A DNA stretch of 64,000 bases from an uncultured Flavobacteriaceae bacterium (GCA_943788095.1 CALSOZ010000004.1:1-64000), one strand, 5' to 3'; counted from the stretch's first letter, positions 1-8,806 are shown. Translations and numbers: made by a program. The notes: generated by a model from the letters alone, not told the origin.

Positions 1-1880
1 GGGGCGATCACCAAGTGATTTATCTATTAAAGTTTTTAGAGTTTATTGAAAGTCATCAGCCTGGCAAACTAGCAAGCTATTTTGATAAAGATATGTTTGT
101 ATATGCTAATGTTCCTTACAAAATTAAAAGCTACGACGCACTGCTTGAAAACCCAAAAGACACCATCGAATTTGATGAAGCTTTGGATCTTAAAATCCGT
201 GAACAAAGAGTTGAACTTGGTGCAGACGGTGCTTTACTTCGGGATGAAAACCGTTTTATTGTAAAAGTCAATTTTATTGAAAAAATATTAGCAACTACTT
301 TAGCAAAACTTTCAAACTTTATTCCAGAAGGTGGAATTTGGATGAACACACAACGTCCAGAATGGAACGATGCCAACAATGCGTTAGTTGGAAGTGGTGT
401 ATCAATGGTTACTTTGTATTATCTGCGACGTTTCCTTAAGTTTTTTGATACTGTTGTGGTTCAATCTAACTTAGAAACGGTAGAGGTTTCAAAAGAGTTA
501 GTATCATTCTTTGATTCTATTTCATCAACTTTCAAAGACCATCAACATTTACTGTCGGATCGTATCAATGATACAGATCGAAAATTGATTTTAGATGCCT
601 TAGGAACAGCTGGAAGCACGTATAGAAATCAAGTCTATAAAAATGCATTTTCTGGAAGAAAAAATGAAATATCCATCCAAGATCTAAAAGCATTTATTGC
701 GGTGAGTCTTCAATATTTAGAACACTCTATCGACGCAAATAAACGAACCGATAATTTATACCATGCGTATAATTTAATGACGATAAACGATTCAAACAGT
801 ATTTCAATTTCATATTTAGATGAAATGTTAGAAGGGCAAGTAGCGGTCTTAAGTTCAAAATACTTATCGACCAGCCAGTCCTTATCTGTGTTGAATGCCA
901 TGAAGAGCAGCAAATTGTTTCGACCAGATCAGTATAGTTACTTATTGTATCCTAACAAAGCGTTAAAAGGGTTTCTTGAACGCAATACAATTTCCGATAT
1001 AGCCGTTTCATCTTCTAAATTATTGAAGCAGTTAGTCAGTGATGGCAACGTTCAAATTTTAGAGAAAGATGTCAATGGTGCTTATCACTTTAATGGTAAT
1101 TTTAAAAATGCCATTGATTTAAAAGTTGCATTAAATGAACTATCTCAAACATCTTATAAAGAACTCATTGCGTTAGAAACGCCCAAAATTCTTCAAATCT
1201 TTGAAGAGGTTTTCAATCATAAATCGTTTACTGGACGTTCTGGGACTTTTTATGGATATGAAGGTTTAGGTTCTATCTACTGGCACATGGTTTCAAAATT
1301 ACAGTTGTCTGTTTTAGAAACGTGTCATGCAGCATTTGAAACGGAATCAAATGAGGAAGTTAAAGGAAAATTATTAGATCATTATTACGAGATTAATGCA
1401 GGTATAGGCGTTCACAAATCACCAAAGTTATATGGTGCTTTTCCAACCGATCCTTATTCGCATACTCCTGCTGGCAAAGGCGCTCAACAGCCTGGAATGA
1501 CAGGTCAAGTAAAAGAAGATGTTTTATCTCGTTTTGGTGAACTTGGAGTGGAAGTTTCGGATGGAAAACTAGGTTTTAATCCTCGTTTGTTACGTGGAAA
1601 TGAATTTTTACAAGAAAGCAAAATATTTCATTACATCGCGCTTCCTAAAAAGAAGAACAGCATTTTAGTTTCCAAAGATTCGTTGTGCTTTACCTATTGT
1701 CAAGTGCCTATTACGTACACGATTTCTGATCAGGAGAGCTTAACAGTAAAATTTAGTAATGGCAATTCAACAACGTTAAAAACATTAAGCTTAGATGCAG
1801 AAACGAGTGCAGATGTATTCAATCGTACAGGAGACGTTGTAGAATTGATTGTACAACTTAAAAAGAGTCGTTTAAAATAA
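1..1880 (+). CDS. Large CAZyme-like protein of the beta-glucan locus, C-terminal part (5' end outside window)
   Basis: The reading frame is open to the left edge of the window (residues GDHQ precede the GTG at 15), so this is the C-terminal ~625 residues of a longer protein and the true start is not visible. I do not recognise a named family with certainty. The stretch QRPEWNDANNAL near residue 115 recalls the D/E-W-N-D motifs of (alpha/alpha)6 phosphorylases such as GH94, and the later GYEGLGSIYWHMVSKLQL and SHTPAGKGAQQPGMTG blocks look like a large helical toroid enzyme. It ends 15 bp before a GH17 lipoprotein gene and so belongs to the beta-glucan cluster. A role in processing beta-1,3-glucan oligosaccharides is inference from context only. 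Confidence 0.6.
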   Translation, partial: GDHQVIYLLKFLEFIESHQPGKLASYFDKDMFVYANVPYKIKSYDALLENPKDTIEFDEALDLKIREQRVELGADGALLRDENRFIVKVNFIEKILATTLAKLSNFIPEGGIWMNTQRPEWNDANNALVGSGVSMVTLYYLRRFLKFFDTVVVQSNLETVEVSKELVSFFDSISSTFKDHQHLLSDRINDTDRKLILDALGTAGSTYRNQVYKNAFSGRKNEISIQDLKAFIAVSLQYLEHSIDANKRTDNLYHAYNLMTINDSNSISISYLDEMLEGQVAVLSSKYLSTSQSLSVLNAMKSSKLFRPDQYSYLLYPNKALKGFLERNTISDIAVSSSKLLKQLVSDGNVQILEKDVNGAYHFNGNFKNAIDLKVALNELSQTSYKELIALETPKILQIFEEVFNHKSFTGRSGTFYGYEGLGSIYWHMVSKLQLSVLETCHAAFETESNEEVKGKLLDHYYEINAGIGVHKSPKLYGAFPTDPYSHTPAGKGAQQPGMTGQVKEDVLSRFGELGVEVSDGKLGFNPRLLRGNEFLQESKIFHYIALPKKKNSILVSKDSLCFTYCQVPITYTISDQESLTVKFSNGNSTTLKTLSLDAETSADVFNRTGDVVELIVQLKKSRLK

Positions 1881-1895
1881 ATATTTTATACCATC

Positions 1896-3188
1896 ATGAG
1901 AAGAACAAAACAACTATTAGGTACAATACTGCTTGTTTTTCTCATGGTGTCTTGTAAAAACAAGCCATCAAAAGATAGTATAACCAACCAACAATCTCAA
2001 AAAAAAGTGACAGCTAAAGATATATTAGGAAATTCAAACTATTTAGCAATCTCTTATGGAGGGTATCGAAAATCGTCTAGAGAAATTCAACCCACTATTG
2101 AAGAGTTAAAGGAAGATATGAAAATTCTTCATGCGATGAATATCAGAATCTTACGTACCTATAATGTTCAATTGGCGCAGGCTTCAAATATGCTAAAGGC
2201 TATTCGAGAACTAAAAAAGGAAAGTCCTGGTTTTGAAATGTATGTGATGTTAGGAACTTGGATTGATTGTAAAAATGCATGGACAGATTTGCCTATAGAT
2301 CACTATCAAGAAAGCGAACACAATGCTGCCGAAATTGCACGTGCAATTGCTTTGGCAAATGAGTACCCTGAGGTTGTTAAAATCATCTCAGTTGGAAATG
2401 AGGCCATGGTTAAATGGGCAGCGTCCTATTTTGTGCAACCTGATGTTATTTTAAAATGGGTCAAGCACTTACAAGACTTAAAAACCACAGGCGAACTTCC
2501 AAAAGACCTTTGGATTACAAGCTCCGATAATTTTGCATCTTGGGGTGGAGGTGAGTCTCAATATCACGTCGAAGCTCTTGAAAAACTCATGGCTGCTGTG
2601 GATTATGTTTCTGTTCACACCTACCCAATGCACGATACGCATTACAACCCTGTTTTCTGGGGTGTTTTTGGAAATGAGACAGAATTATCAAGTTTAAAAC
2701 GAATTGAGGTCGCTATGAAACGTGCCACGGACTATGCCGCTTCACAAATTGATAGTGTAGCGAGTTATATGAAACATTTGGGAATTGATAAACCAATCCA
2801 TATTGGAGAAACTGGTTGGGCAAGTGCTTCAAACCGACAATATGGCTCCAATGGTTCCAAAGCGACCGATGAATACAAGGAAGCTATTTATTACCATAAT
2901 ATGAGAGCATGGACCGCTAAAACCAATAAGTCTTGTTTCTATTTTGAAGCTTTTGATGAGCCTTGGAAAGATGCTCAAAACCATGGCGGTTCTGAAAACT
3001 ACTTTGGCTTGTTTACTGTCGATGGAAAAGCCAAATATGCCCTATGGGATTTAGTCGATAAAGGCGTCTTTGATGGATTAACACGCAACGGAAATCCTAT
3101 TACAAAAACGTATAATGGCAATAAGGATGCCTTACTTCTAGAGGTCGAATTACCGCCTTTGAAAAATGAAATTATAATGAATCATTAA
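1896..3188 (+). CDS. GH17 family lipoprotein, endo-beta-1,3-glucanase-like
   Basis: This is a 430-residue surface or periplasmic lipoprotein: a hydrophobic leader ends in the lipobox LMVSC (Cys20). The mature part is a GH17-type (beta/alpha)8 barrel with the acid/base Glu in SVGNEAM (E169) and the nucleophile in HIGETGWAS (E305), plus the late FDEPWK motif. GH17 enzymes cut beta-1,3-glucan such as laminarin. The next gene follows after 1 bp, so it is co-transcribed with the GH30 and transporter genes. The annotation rests on the two catalytic motifs and is solid; the exact mode (endo-hydrolase or transglycosylase) is inferred. Confidence 0.88.
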   Translation: MRRTKQLLGTILLVFLMVSCKNKPSKDSITNQQSQKKVTAKDILGNSNYLAISYGGYRKSSREIQPTIEELKEDMKILHAMNIRILRTYNVQLAQASNMLKAIRELKKESPGFEMYVMLGTWIDCKNAWTDLPIDHYQESEHNAAEIARAIALANEYPEVVKIISVGNEAMVKWAASYFVQPDVILKWVKHLQDLKTTGELPKDLWITSSDNFASWGGGESQYHVEALEKLMAAVDYVSVHTYPMHDTHYNPVFWGVFGNETELSSLKRIEVAMKRATDYAASQIDSVASYMKHLGIDKPIHIGETGWASASNRQYGSNGSKATDEYKEAIYYHNMRAWTAKTNKSCFYFEAFDEPWKDAQNHGGSENYFGLFTVDGKAKYALWDLVDKGVFDGLTRNGNPITKTYNGNKDALLLEVELPPLKNEIIMNH

Positions 3189-3189
3189 T

Positions 3190-4677
3190 ATGAATTACAT
3201 AAAAATATATCACCTTTTAATTTTAGTAGGAATGCTCACAGCATGTACAACCAAACAACCCTTACAAGTCAACGTGTATGAAACGTCTGCGAGTGGTAAT
3301 AAATTAACTGAAATTTCAAAATTTAGAACGTCAGAAACCGCTTCTGAAATAGCGCTTTTTCCAGACAAGACCTTCCAGACAATCACTGGTTTTGGGGGCT
3401 CATTTACAGAATCTTCTGCCTATTTACTAAATCGTTTGAGTAAAAAAAATAGAGCCATAATACTCGATGCTTATTTTAGCAAAAAAGGGGCAAATTATTC
3501 ATTGACCCGAACGCACATTAGTTCTTGTGATTTTTCGTTGTCAAATTACACCTATGCGCCAATTGCAGACGATTTGGAGTTAAACCATTTTGATGTCAAA
3601 GAAGATGAAGCTGATCTAATTCCGATGATTAAAGATGCAATGACGATTTCTGAAGACGGTTTTAAAATTATTGCATCCCCATGGACAGCCCCACCATGGA
3701 TGAAAGACAATAATAAATATGTTGGTGGAAAATTATTACCAGAACACTACAGTACTTTTGCCTTGTTTTTTTCAAAATATTTAGACGCCTACAAAGCGGA
3801 AGGGATAGATATTTGGGGGTTAACGCCCGTAAACGAACCCCATGGAAATGGTAACAACTGGGAAAGCATGCACTTTTCACCAGATGAAGAAACTGATTTT
3901 GTACAAAATTATTTAGGCCCTACACTTGAAGCCAATGGAAATGGAGCGACCAAAATATTTGGATACGATCAAAACAGAGCGGGATTAAAGGAATGGGTCG
4001 ATTCAATGTTTAAGGACGAAGCCTCATCAAAGTATTTTGATGGGACGGCGATTCATTGGTACGAAAGTACTTTTGATTATTTTCCAGAAGCATTACAGTA
4101 TGCGCATGAGAAAGCACCCAATAAATACTTAATTGAAACCGAAGGCTGTGTAGATTCTGAAATACCAAAATGGCAAGATGACAAATGGTATTGGTCAAAA
4201 GAGGCAACAGATTGGGGTTACGATTGGAGAGAACCCGCTAAGAAATATTTACATCCAAAATATGCGCCAGTCAACAGATATGCCCGAGATATTATTGGAT
4301 GCTTAAACAACTGGGTTGATGGATGGGTAGATTGGAACATGGTTTTGGATAGACAAGGGGGTCCAAACTGGTTTGAAAACTGGTGTGTCGCTCCAGTCAT
4401 TGTCGATCCAGACAACGACGAAGTCTATTTTACGCCATTGTATTACACCATGGCACATTTTAGTAAATACATACGTCCAGGCGCTAAAGTCATTGATGTT
4501 AAAAATACAGATACTTCTTTAATGGTGACGGCTGCCAAAAATCCAGATGGATCCATTGCAGTTGTGGTCTTTAACGAAGGAAAAACATTAAAAACCTTTA
4601 AGCTTTCTTTAGGAGAAACTTCAAAATTAATAACAATACAACCACAAGCGATACAAACCATACGACTCACTAACTAA
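3190..4677 (+). CDS. GH30 family lipoprotein, beta-1,6-glucosidase/glucanase-like
   Basis: A 495-residue lipoprotein with lipobox LTAC (Cys19). The GH30 features are clear: GFGGSFTESSAYLL near residue 67, the acid/base Glu in TPVNEPHG (E216), the probable nucleophile in LIETEGC (E318), and a C-terminal beta-sandwich around the barrel. GH30 enzymes of laminarin loci in marine Flavobacteriia remove beta-1,6-linked side glucose, which leaves the beta-1,3 backbone open to GH17 enzymes, and the neighbours here fit that role. The start lies 1 bp after the upstream stop codon. Substrate assignment is inference from the operon. Confidence 0.88.
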   Translation: MNYIKIYHLLILVGMLTACTTKQPLQVNVYETSASGNKLTEISKFRTSETASEIALFPDKTFQTITGFGGSFTESSAYLLNRLSKKNRAIILDAYFSKKGANYSLTRTHISSCDFSLSNYTYAPIADDLELNHFDVKEDEADLIPMIKDAMTISEDGFKIIASPWTAPPWMKDNNKYVGGKLLPEHYSTFALFFSKYLDAYKAEGIDIWGLTPVNEPHGNGNNWESMHFSPDEETDFVQNYLGPTLEANGNGATKIFGYDQNRAGLKEWVDSMFKDEASSKYFDGTAIHWYESTFDYFPEALQYAHEKAPNKYLIETEGCVDSEIPKWQDDKWYWSKEATDWGYDWREPAKKYLHPKYAPVNRYARDIIGCLNNWVDGWVDWNMVLDRQGGPNWFENWCVAPVIVDPDNDEVYFTPLYYTMAHFSKYIRPGAKVIDVKNTDTSLMVTAAKNPDGSIAVVVFNEGKTLKTFKLSLGETSKLITIQPQAIQTIRLTN

Positions 4678-4695
4678 CACACAAACTAAAAAATT

Positions 4696-7032
4696 ATGTC
4701 AACTCATTCAGAAAAAGTACCCTTCGGCCAAAAAGTAGCCTTTGGCATCGGCATGCTAGCCAATCAAATGTTTCCAGCTGCCTTAGGAATCTTTATGGTG
4801 GTCTTAGTTCAAGATTTAGGATTTCCAGGTTGGATGTGGGGCGTAATTTATTTTTTCCCAAGAATATTTGATTGTTTTACCGATCCTATAATGGGATTCA
4901 TCTCAGATAACACAAAATCACGATGGGGGAGACGACGGCAATATGTAATTTTTGGTGGTCTTACGATGGGCATAGCATTTATCATCATGTGGCAACTATT
5001 TAGAGAGAGTGGTATAGATTATAATTTCACTTACTTCATGATTTGGTCGTTTGTATTCTATTTAGGATTGACTATTTTTAGTGTGCCTTATGTTGCAATG
5101 GGATATGAAATGAGTAATGATTTTCATGAACGTACGAGTATTATGGCAATAGCTCAATGGATTGGTCAATGGGCATGGGTCATCGCACCTTGGTTTTGGG
5201 TGGTGATGTATGATCCAACTTGGTTTGAATCTGCAGAAGTTGCGACTCGATCGCTTGCTTTTTGGGTTGGGATTATTTTTACAATTTGTGCTATCGTACC
5301 AGGGGTATTTATTAAAAGTAAATCTACATTAGATGAAGACTACTCTCCTTTAAATTTAAAAAATATAGGAAATAGTTTAAAGGAAATAGGTTCAGGTTTT
5401 TCAAGTGCGTTTAAAATGAAACCCTTTAGAAAACTATGTATCGCTACTTTTTTAGTGTATAACGCCTTTATGACGATTGCATCATTTTCATTCTTCATCA
5501 TTGTATACCATTTATTTGATGGAGACGCAGGAGCTGCTGGGATATGGCCAACACTTTTTGGGTGTTTAGGAGCCCTCGGAACAACCTTTTTGGTTATCCC
5601 GATTGTAACTCGTTTGTCAAAAAATTTGGGAAAAAAGAAAGCCTTTTTGATCTCACAGGGAATCTCAGTTTTAGGGTATATCATGTTATGGTTTCTTTTT
5701 ATTCCAGGTAAACCTTATATGTTCATTTTTGCTCTCCCTTTTTTCTCCTTTGGTATCGGAAGTCTATTTGTATTAATGATGTCTATGACAGCAGATGTGA
5801 TTGATCTAGATGAACTTAAGACAGGATTGAGAAGAGAAGGTACTTTTGGGGCGATCTACTGGTGGATGGTGAAATTTGGTTTTGCTATTGCTGGAGGATT
5901 AAGCGGCGTTATTATGAGTTCGGTAGGTTTTGATTCAGGGGTGACTGTTCAACCAGAAGGGGCTGTTGAAGGGTTACGCTTATCGTTCTCAGGAATTCCT
6001 ATATTAGGAACTGTGATTGCCATGCTTGTAATGCGTAATTATAGCGTTACAGAAGAAAGTGCAGGAATTGTCAGAGCTGAATTAGATAAACGCACTAATT
6101 TATCACAACAACCAACTTCTTTTTATCAAACAAATAAATTAGATTCTTTACTTGCTTCAGGTCTCCAAATTGATACCTCATCAGAGATAGATTTTACATC
6201 CAAATCAGATGCTGAAATTAAAGCCTTATTTTCAACACATTTAAAGAACGGCCTACATGGGTTGTGCTTTAGTCCCTATTTAGAAGGACAAAACATTGGA
6301 GATCAATTGTCTAAATCTCAAATCAGTCGACGTATGGACATTGTTGCGCCTTACACCAAATGGGTGCGATCTTTTTCGTGTACAGAAGGGAATGAGCACA
6401 CGCCAAAAATCACCCATGACAAAGACTTAAAAACAATGGTTGGTGCTTGGATTGGAAGTGATAAATCTCAAAACGAAAAAGAGCTCGCTACATTAATTAA
6501 ACTCGGAAAGTCTGGTTTGGTTGATATCGCAGTAGTAGGAAATGAAACCTTAATGCGCGAAGAATTAACAGAAAATGAATTACTCGAATATATCCATCGT
6601 GTTAAACAAGCCTTGCCAGGAATTCCTGTTACTTATGTGGATGCCTATTATCAGTTTATTGAGCGTCCTCAACTTATTGATGCTTGCGATGTTATTTTAG
6701 TGAACTGTTATCCATTTTGGGAAGGCTGTAGTATTGAGCAATCGGCAACGTATCTAAAGCAAATGTATGCGGTGACTCAAAAAGTAGCAAACGGAAAACC
6801 AGTCATTATTGCAGAAACAGGGTGGCCAAACCAAGGTGTTAGTACTAAAGATGCCCAGCCTTCTGAAATTAATGCAATGAAATATTTTATAAATACAACC
6901 AATTGGGCGCAACAAAATGAAGTGCCCCTATTTTATTTTTCTTCTTTTGATGAATCCTGGAAAGTACATCACGAAGGAGATGTTGGAGCCCGATGGGGAC
7001 TTTGGGATACCAACGAAAAATTAAAATTTTAA
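4696..7032 (+). CDS. GPH-family sugar:cation symporter fused to a C-terminal GH17 domain
   Basis: A 778-residue fusion. Residues ~10-450 are a 12-helix MelB-type transporter (glycoside-pentoside-hexuronide family) with the cytoplasmic-loop motif DPIMGFISDNTKSRWGRRR (residues 63-81). After a polar linker (~455-510) residues ~515-778 form a GH17 domain with VVGNETLM (E617) and IIAETGWPN (E707) intact. In MelB-type carriers both termini face the cytoplasm, so the glucanase domain is expected inside the cell, acting on imported oligosaccharides. The domain is a close paralogue of the next gene. Fusion of carrier and hydrolase in one chain is unusual; there is no frameshift or stop between the parts. 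Confidence 0.85.
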   Translation: MSTHSEKVPFGQKVAFGIGMLANQMFPAALGIFMVVLVQDLGFPGWMWGVIYFFPRIFDCFTDPIMGFISDNTKSRWGRRRQYVIFGGLTMGIAFIIMWQLFRESGIDYNFTYFMIWSFVFYLGLTIFSVPYVAMGYEMSNDFHERTSIMAIAQWIGQWAWVIAPWFWVVMYDPTWFESAEVATRSLAFWVGIIFTICAIVPGVFIKSKSTLDEDYSPLNLKNIGNSLKEIGSGFSSAFKMKPFRKLCIATFLVYNAFMTIASFSFFIIVYHLFDGDAGAAGIWPTLFGCLGALGTTFLVIPIVTRLSKNLGKKKAFLISQGISVLGYIMLWFLFIPGKPYMFIFALPFFSFGIGSLFVLMMSMTADVIDLDELKTGLRREGTFGAIYWWMVKFGFAIAGGLSGVIMSSVGFDSGVTVQPEGAVEGLRLSFSGIPILGTVIAMLVMRNYSVTEESAGIVRAELDKRTNLSQQPTSFYQTNKLDSLLASGLQIDTSSEIDFTSKSDAEIKALFSTHLKNGLHGLCFSPYLEGQNIGDQLSKSQISRRMDIVAPYTKWVRSFSCTEGNEHTPKITHDKDLKTMVGAWIGSDKSQNEKELATLIKLGKSGLVDIAVVGNETLMREELTENELLEYIHRVKQALPGIPVTYVDAYYQFIERPQLIDACDVILVNCYPFWEGCSIEQSATYLKQMYAVTQKVANGKPVIIAETGWPNQGVSTKDAQPSEINAMKYFINTTNWAQQNEVPLFYFSSFDESWKVHHEGDVGARWGLWDTNEKLKF

Positions 7033-7050
7033 TTATTAAATCACAATCAA

Positions 7051-7959
7051 ATGTCATTCAGAGAAGGTCGAAAATTTTCACCAAAACAAACCGAACACCC
7101 CCCAAAGTCAGTCGTTGGAGTACCTAAACAAGCAGAAATTCGTTTAGAAGAACGATGGCGAAAAACGTTGAATAATGGGATGCATGGGTTGTGTTTTAGT
7201 ATGTATGAAGATGGTCAAGGTCCAGGAAATGAAATTTCAGAAGCTCAAGTAGATCGACGGATGCAAATCATTAAACCTCATACCAAATGGGTGCGTTCCT
7301 TTTCGTGTATTGAAGGAAACGAACATATTCCACGGGTTGCTCATAAACATGGTATAAAAACATTGGTGGGCGCTTGGCTAGGCGACGATTTAGAAAAAAA
7401 TGAAGAAGAAATTGAAGCCTTAATTAAATTAGCAAAAGAAGGCTTTGTAGATATTGCAGCTGTAGGTAATGAAGTCATGTACCGTGAAGATTTAACAGAA
7501 GAAGAGTTGCTAGAGTATATCTATAGAGTCAAAAAAGCCTTACCTGGCATTACAGTTGGGTATGTTGATGCGTATTATGAATTTTCACACCGACCCAAAA
7601 TTACTGAAGCATGTGATGTTATTTTAGCAAATTGTTATCCGTATTGGGAAGGGTGCCCAATTCATTATTCAATAGCACATATGAATAAAATGTTTGACCA
7701 AGCTACCGAAGCTGGGCAAGGGAAAAAAGTGATTATTACAGAAACAGGTTGGCCAAGCGAAGGCGGTAGTTTAAGAGGGGCCTTTGCCTCTCGTGAAAAT
7801 GCGATGAACTATTTCATAAATACTCATGAATGGGCAGAAAACAATAATGTCGAGTTCTTTTATTTCTCCTCTTTTGATGAGTCTTGGAAAGTAGGCGCTG
7901 AAGGCGATGTTGGAGCCTATTGGGGACTTTGGGATAAAAATGAACAGTTAAAATTCTAA
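7051..7959 (+). CDS. Cytoplasmic GH17 family protein
   Basis: A 302-residue GH17 protein without signal peptide or membrane segment, so probably cytoplasmic. Acid/base E141 lies in AVGNEVMYRE and nucleophile E231 in IITETGWPSEG. Over ~260 residues it aligns without large gaps to the C-terminal domain of the transporter gene 18 bp upstream, including FYFSSFDESWKV and WGLWDKNEQLKF at the end, which points to tandem duplication. It is much shorter than the secreted GH17 of the same cluster. Likely job: splitting or trimming short beta-1,3-gluco-oligosaccharides after import (inference). It is the last gene of the polysaccharide cluster. Confidence 0.85.
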   Translation: MSFREGRKFSPKQTEHPPKSVVGVPKQAEIRLEERWRKTLNNGMHGLCFSMYEDGQGPGNEISEAQVDRRMQIIKPHTKWVRSFSCIEGNEHIPRVAHKHGIKTLVGAWLGDDLEKNEEEIEALIKLAKEGFVDIAAVGNEVMYREDLTEEELLEYIYRVKKALPGITVGYVDAYYEFSHRPKITEACDVILANCYPYWEGCPIHYSIAHMNKMFDQATEAGQGKKVIITETGWPSEGGSLRGAFASRENAMNYFINTHEWAENNNVEFFYFSSFDESWKVGAEGDVGAYWGLWDKNEQLKF

Positions 7960-8086
7960 AATTCTTTTTTTAGTCGAAAATTAACAGAAGAGACCCCTAG
8001 TTTTTCATCAAGTTGCAAGCTGTTTTTATCAATTATTTCCTATCATTTTTAACATTTCAATCCTTCTAAAATTGTGCAAAATAATA

Positions 8087-8117
8087 TTGGTTTGTTTGTT
8101 TTAGCTGCTTATATTTG
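8087..8117 (+). promoter_or_regulatory. Promoter, probably for the tRNA-Pro/tRNA-Arg unit
   Basis: TTG at 8087-8089, a 20-bp spacer and TATATTTG at 8110-8117 match the Bacteroidota promoter pattern TTG-N~20-TAnnTTTG. A short palindrome (TAGTATA/TATACTA, 8126-8144) follows. The promoter now reads into the duplicated GIY-YIG remnant and the GIY-YIG gene before reaching the tRNAs, as if the element had entered between promoter and tRNA. Confidence 0.55.
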
Positions 8118-8149
8118 CACCGCTCTAGTATAAATATATACTAAGCACA

Positions 8150-8235
8150 AGTTCATACAAAAAGAGAAGCATTACTTTTGGAGGGTAAAATCAAAAAGAG
8201 GGGTGCAAAAAGATATTTAGATAATCAATTCGGTG
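8150..8235 (+). pseudogene. Remnant of a GIY-YIG endonuclease 3' end (direct repeat of 8511-8596)
   Basis: These 86 bp repeat the 3' end of the intact GIY-YIG gene at 8511-8596 with about five mismatches. No start or upstream coding part remains. Period between copies is 361 bp. The copy runs straight into a decayed tRNA-Pro, as the intact copy runs into the intact tRNA-Pro. Confidence 0.75.
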
Positions 8236-8345
8236 CATCATGCAAAAATGCGTGACAGGACGTAGCCCGGCATGCAAAGCCAAAGGCATTTTTATCGCGC
8301 CACGTTTGGGACGTGGAGGTCGTCACGCTAGAGGCGTGACCACCA
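8236..8345 (+). pseudogene. Decayed, interrupted tRNA-Pro copy with hairpin inserts
   Basis: CGTAGCCCGG (8261-8270) and a 28-bp block (8292-8319) containing the whole anticodon arm are identical to the intact tRNA-Pro at 8592-8666. The two blocks are separated by a ~21-bp insert in the D-arm, and the T-arm and acceptor 3' strand are replaced by unrelated sequence with a GTCACGC/GCGTGAC hairpin (8322-8340). It cannot fold into a tRNA and is a pseudogene or a scar of repeated insertion. Confidence 0.7.
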
Positions 8346-8361
8346 CATTAAAAGAATAAAG

Positions 8362-8601
8362 ATGTATGTGTATATTCTTTATAGTAAAACGATATTAAAA
8401 TATTATGTAGGTCAAACTGCAAATATTGAAAAAAGAGTATTAAGACACAACACAGGTTATGTTAAATCAACAAAAAGAGGGTTACCTTGGACGTTGATTT
8501 ATAAGATAAAAGTTCATACAAGGAGTGAAGCATTACTTTTGGAGGGTAAAATCAAAAAGAGGGGTGCAAAAAGATATTTAGATAATCATTTCGGGGTGTA
8601 G
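8362..8601 (+). CDS. Small GIY-YIG endonuclease ending inside tRNA-Pro
   Basis: A 79-residue single-domain GIY-YIG protein: YILYSKTILKYYVGQT near the N-terminus supplies the signature, followed by the conserved R (EKRVLRHN) and the catalytic Glu region (SEALLLEGKIKKRG). The last codons (HFGV-stop) are read from the first ten bases of tRNA-Pro, so the stop TAG at 8599-8601 lies in the tRNA acceptor/D region. A remnant of the same gene lies 361 bp upstream. The arrangement suggests a tRNA-targeting selfish gene that rebuilds the tRNA it enters; that is inference. Small GIY-YIG proteins of this kind are common in flavobacteria and their function is not established. Confidence 0.8.
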   Translation: MYVYILYSKTILKYYVGQTANIEKRVLRHNTGYVKSTKRGLPWTLIYKIKVHTRSEALLLEGKIKKRGAKRYLDNHFGV

Positions 8602-8666
8602 CGTAGCCCGGTTATCGCGCCACGTTTGGGACGTGGAGGCCGCAGGTTCGAATCCTGCCACCCCGA
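8592..8666 (+). tRNA. tRNA-Pro (anticodon UGG)
   Basis: A 75-nt cloverleaf. Acceptor strands CGGGGTG (8592-8598) and CACCCCG (8659-8665) pair fully with discriminator A8666. The anticodon arm CCACG-TTTGGGA-CGTGG reads UGG, and the T-arm carries GGTTCGAATCC. CCA is not encoded. The first ten bases double as the end of the GIY-YIG reading frame. Confidence 0.95.
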
Positions 8667-8672
8667 CAAAGA

Positions 8673-8746
8673 GGTCGCATAGCTCAGCTGGATAGAGCAC
8701 CTCCCTTCTAAGGAGGCGGTCCTAGGTTCGAATCCTAGTGCGATCA
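8673..8746 (+). tRNA. tRNA-Arg (anticodon UCU)
   Basis: A 74-nt cloverleaf starting 6 bp after tRNA-Pro. Acceptor GGTCGCA pairs with TGCGATC (one G-U), the anticodon arm CCTCC-CTTCTAA-GGAGG reads UCU, and the T-loop has GGTTCGAATCC. It is followed by a strong terminator and is co-transcribed with tRNA-Pro. Confidence 0.95.
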
Positions 8747-8773
8747 CAAATATAATTTTGATTTATTTTAATT

Positions 8774-8806
8774 CCCTGCGTTTCTCTCTGAAACGCAGGG
8801 TTTTTT
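8774..8806 (+). terminator. Rho-independent terminator of the tRNA operon
   Basis: A perfect 10-bp GC-rich stem (CCCTGCGTTT / AAACGCAGGG) with a 7-nt loop is followed by six T residues, 27 bp after tRNA-Arg. Confidence 0.9.

Noticed and set aside
8292-8319. A second working tRNA-Pro
   Set aside because: The anticodon arm is kept but the D-arm is interrupted and the T-arm and acceptor strand are missing.
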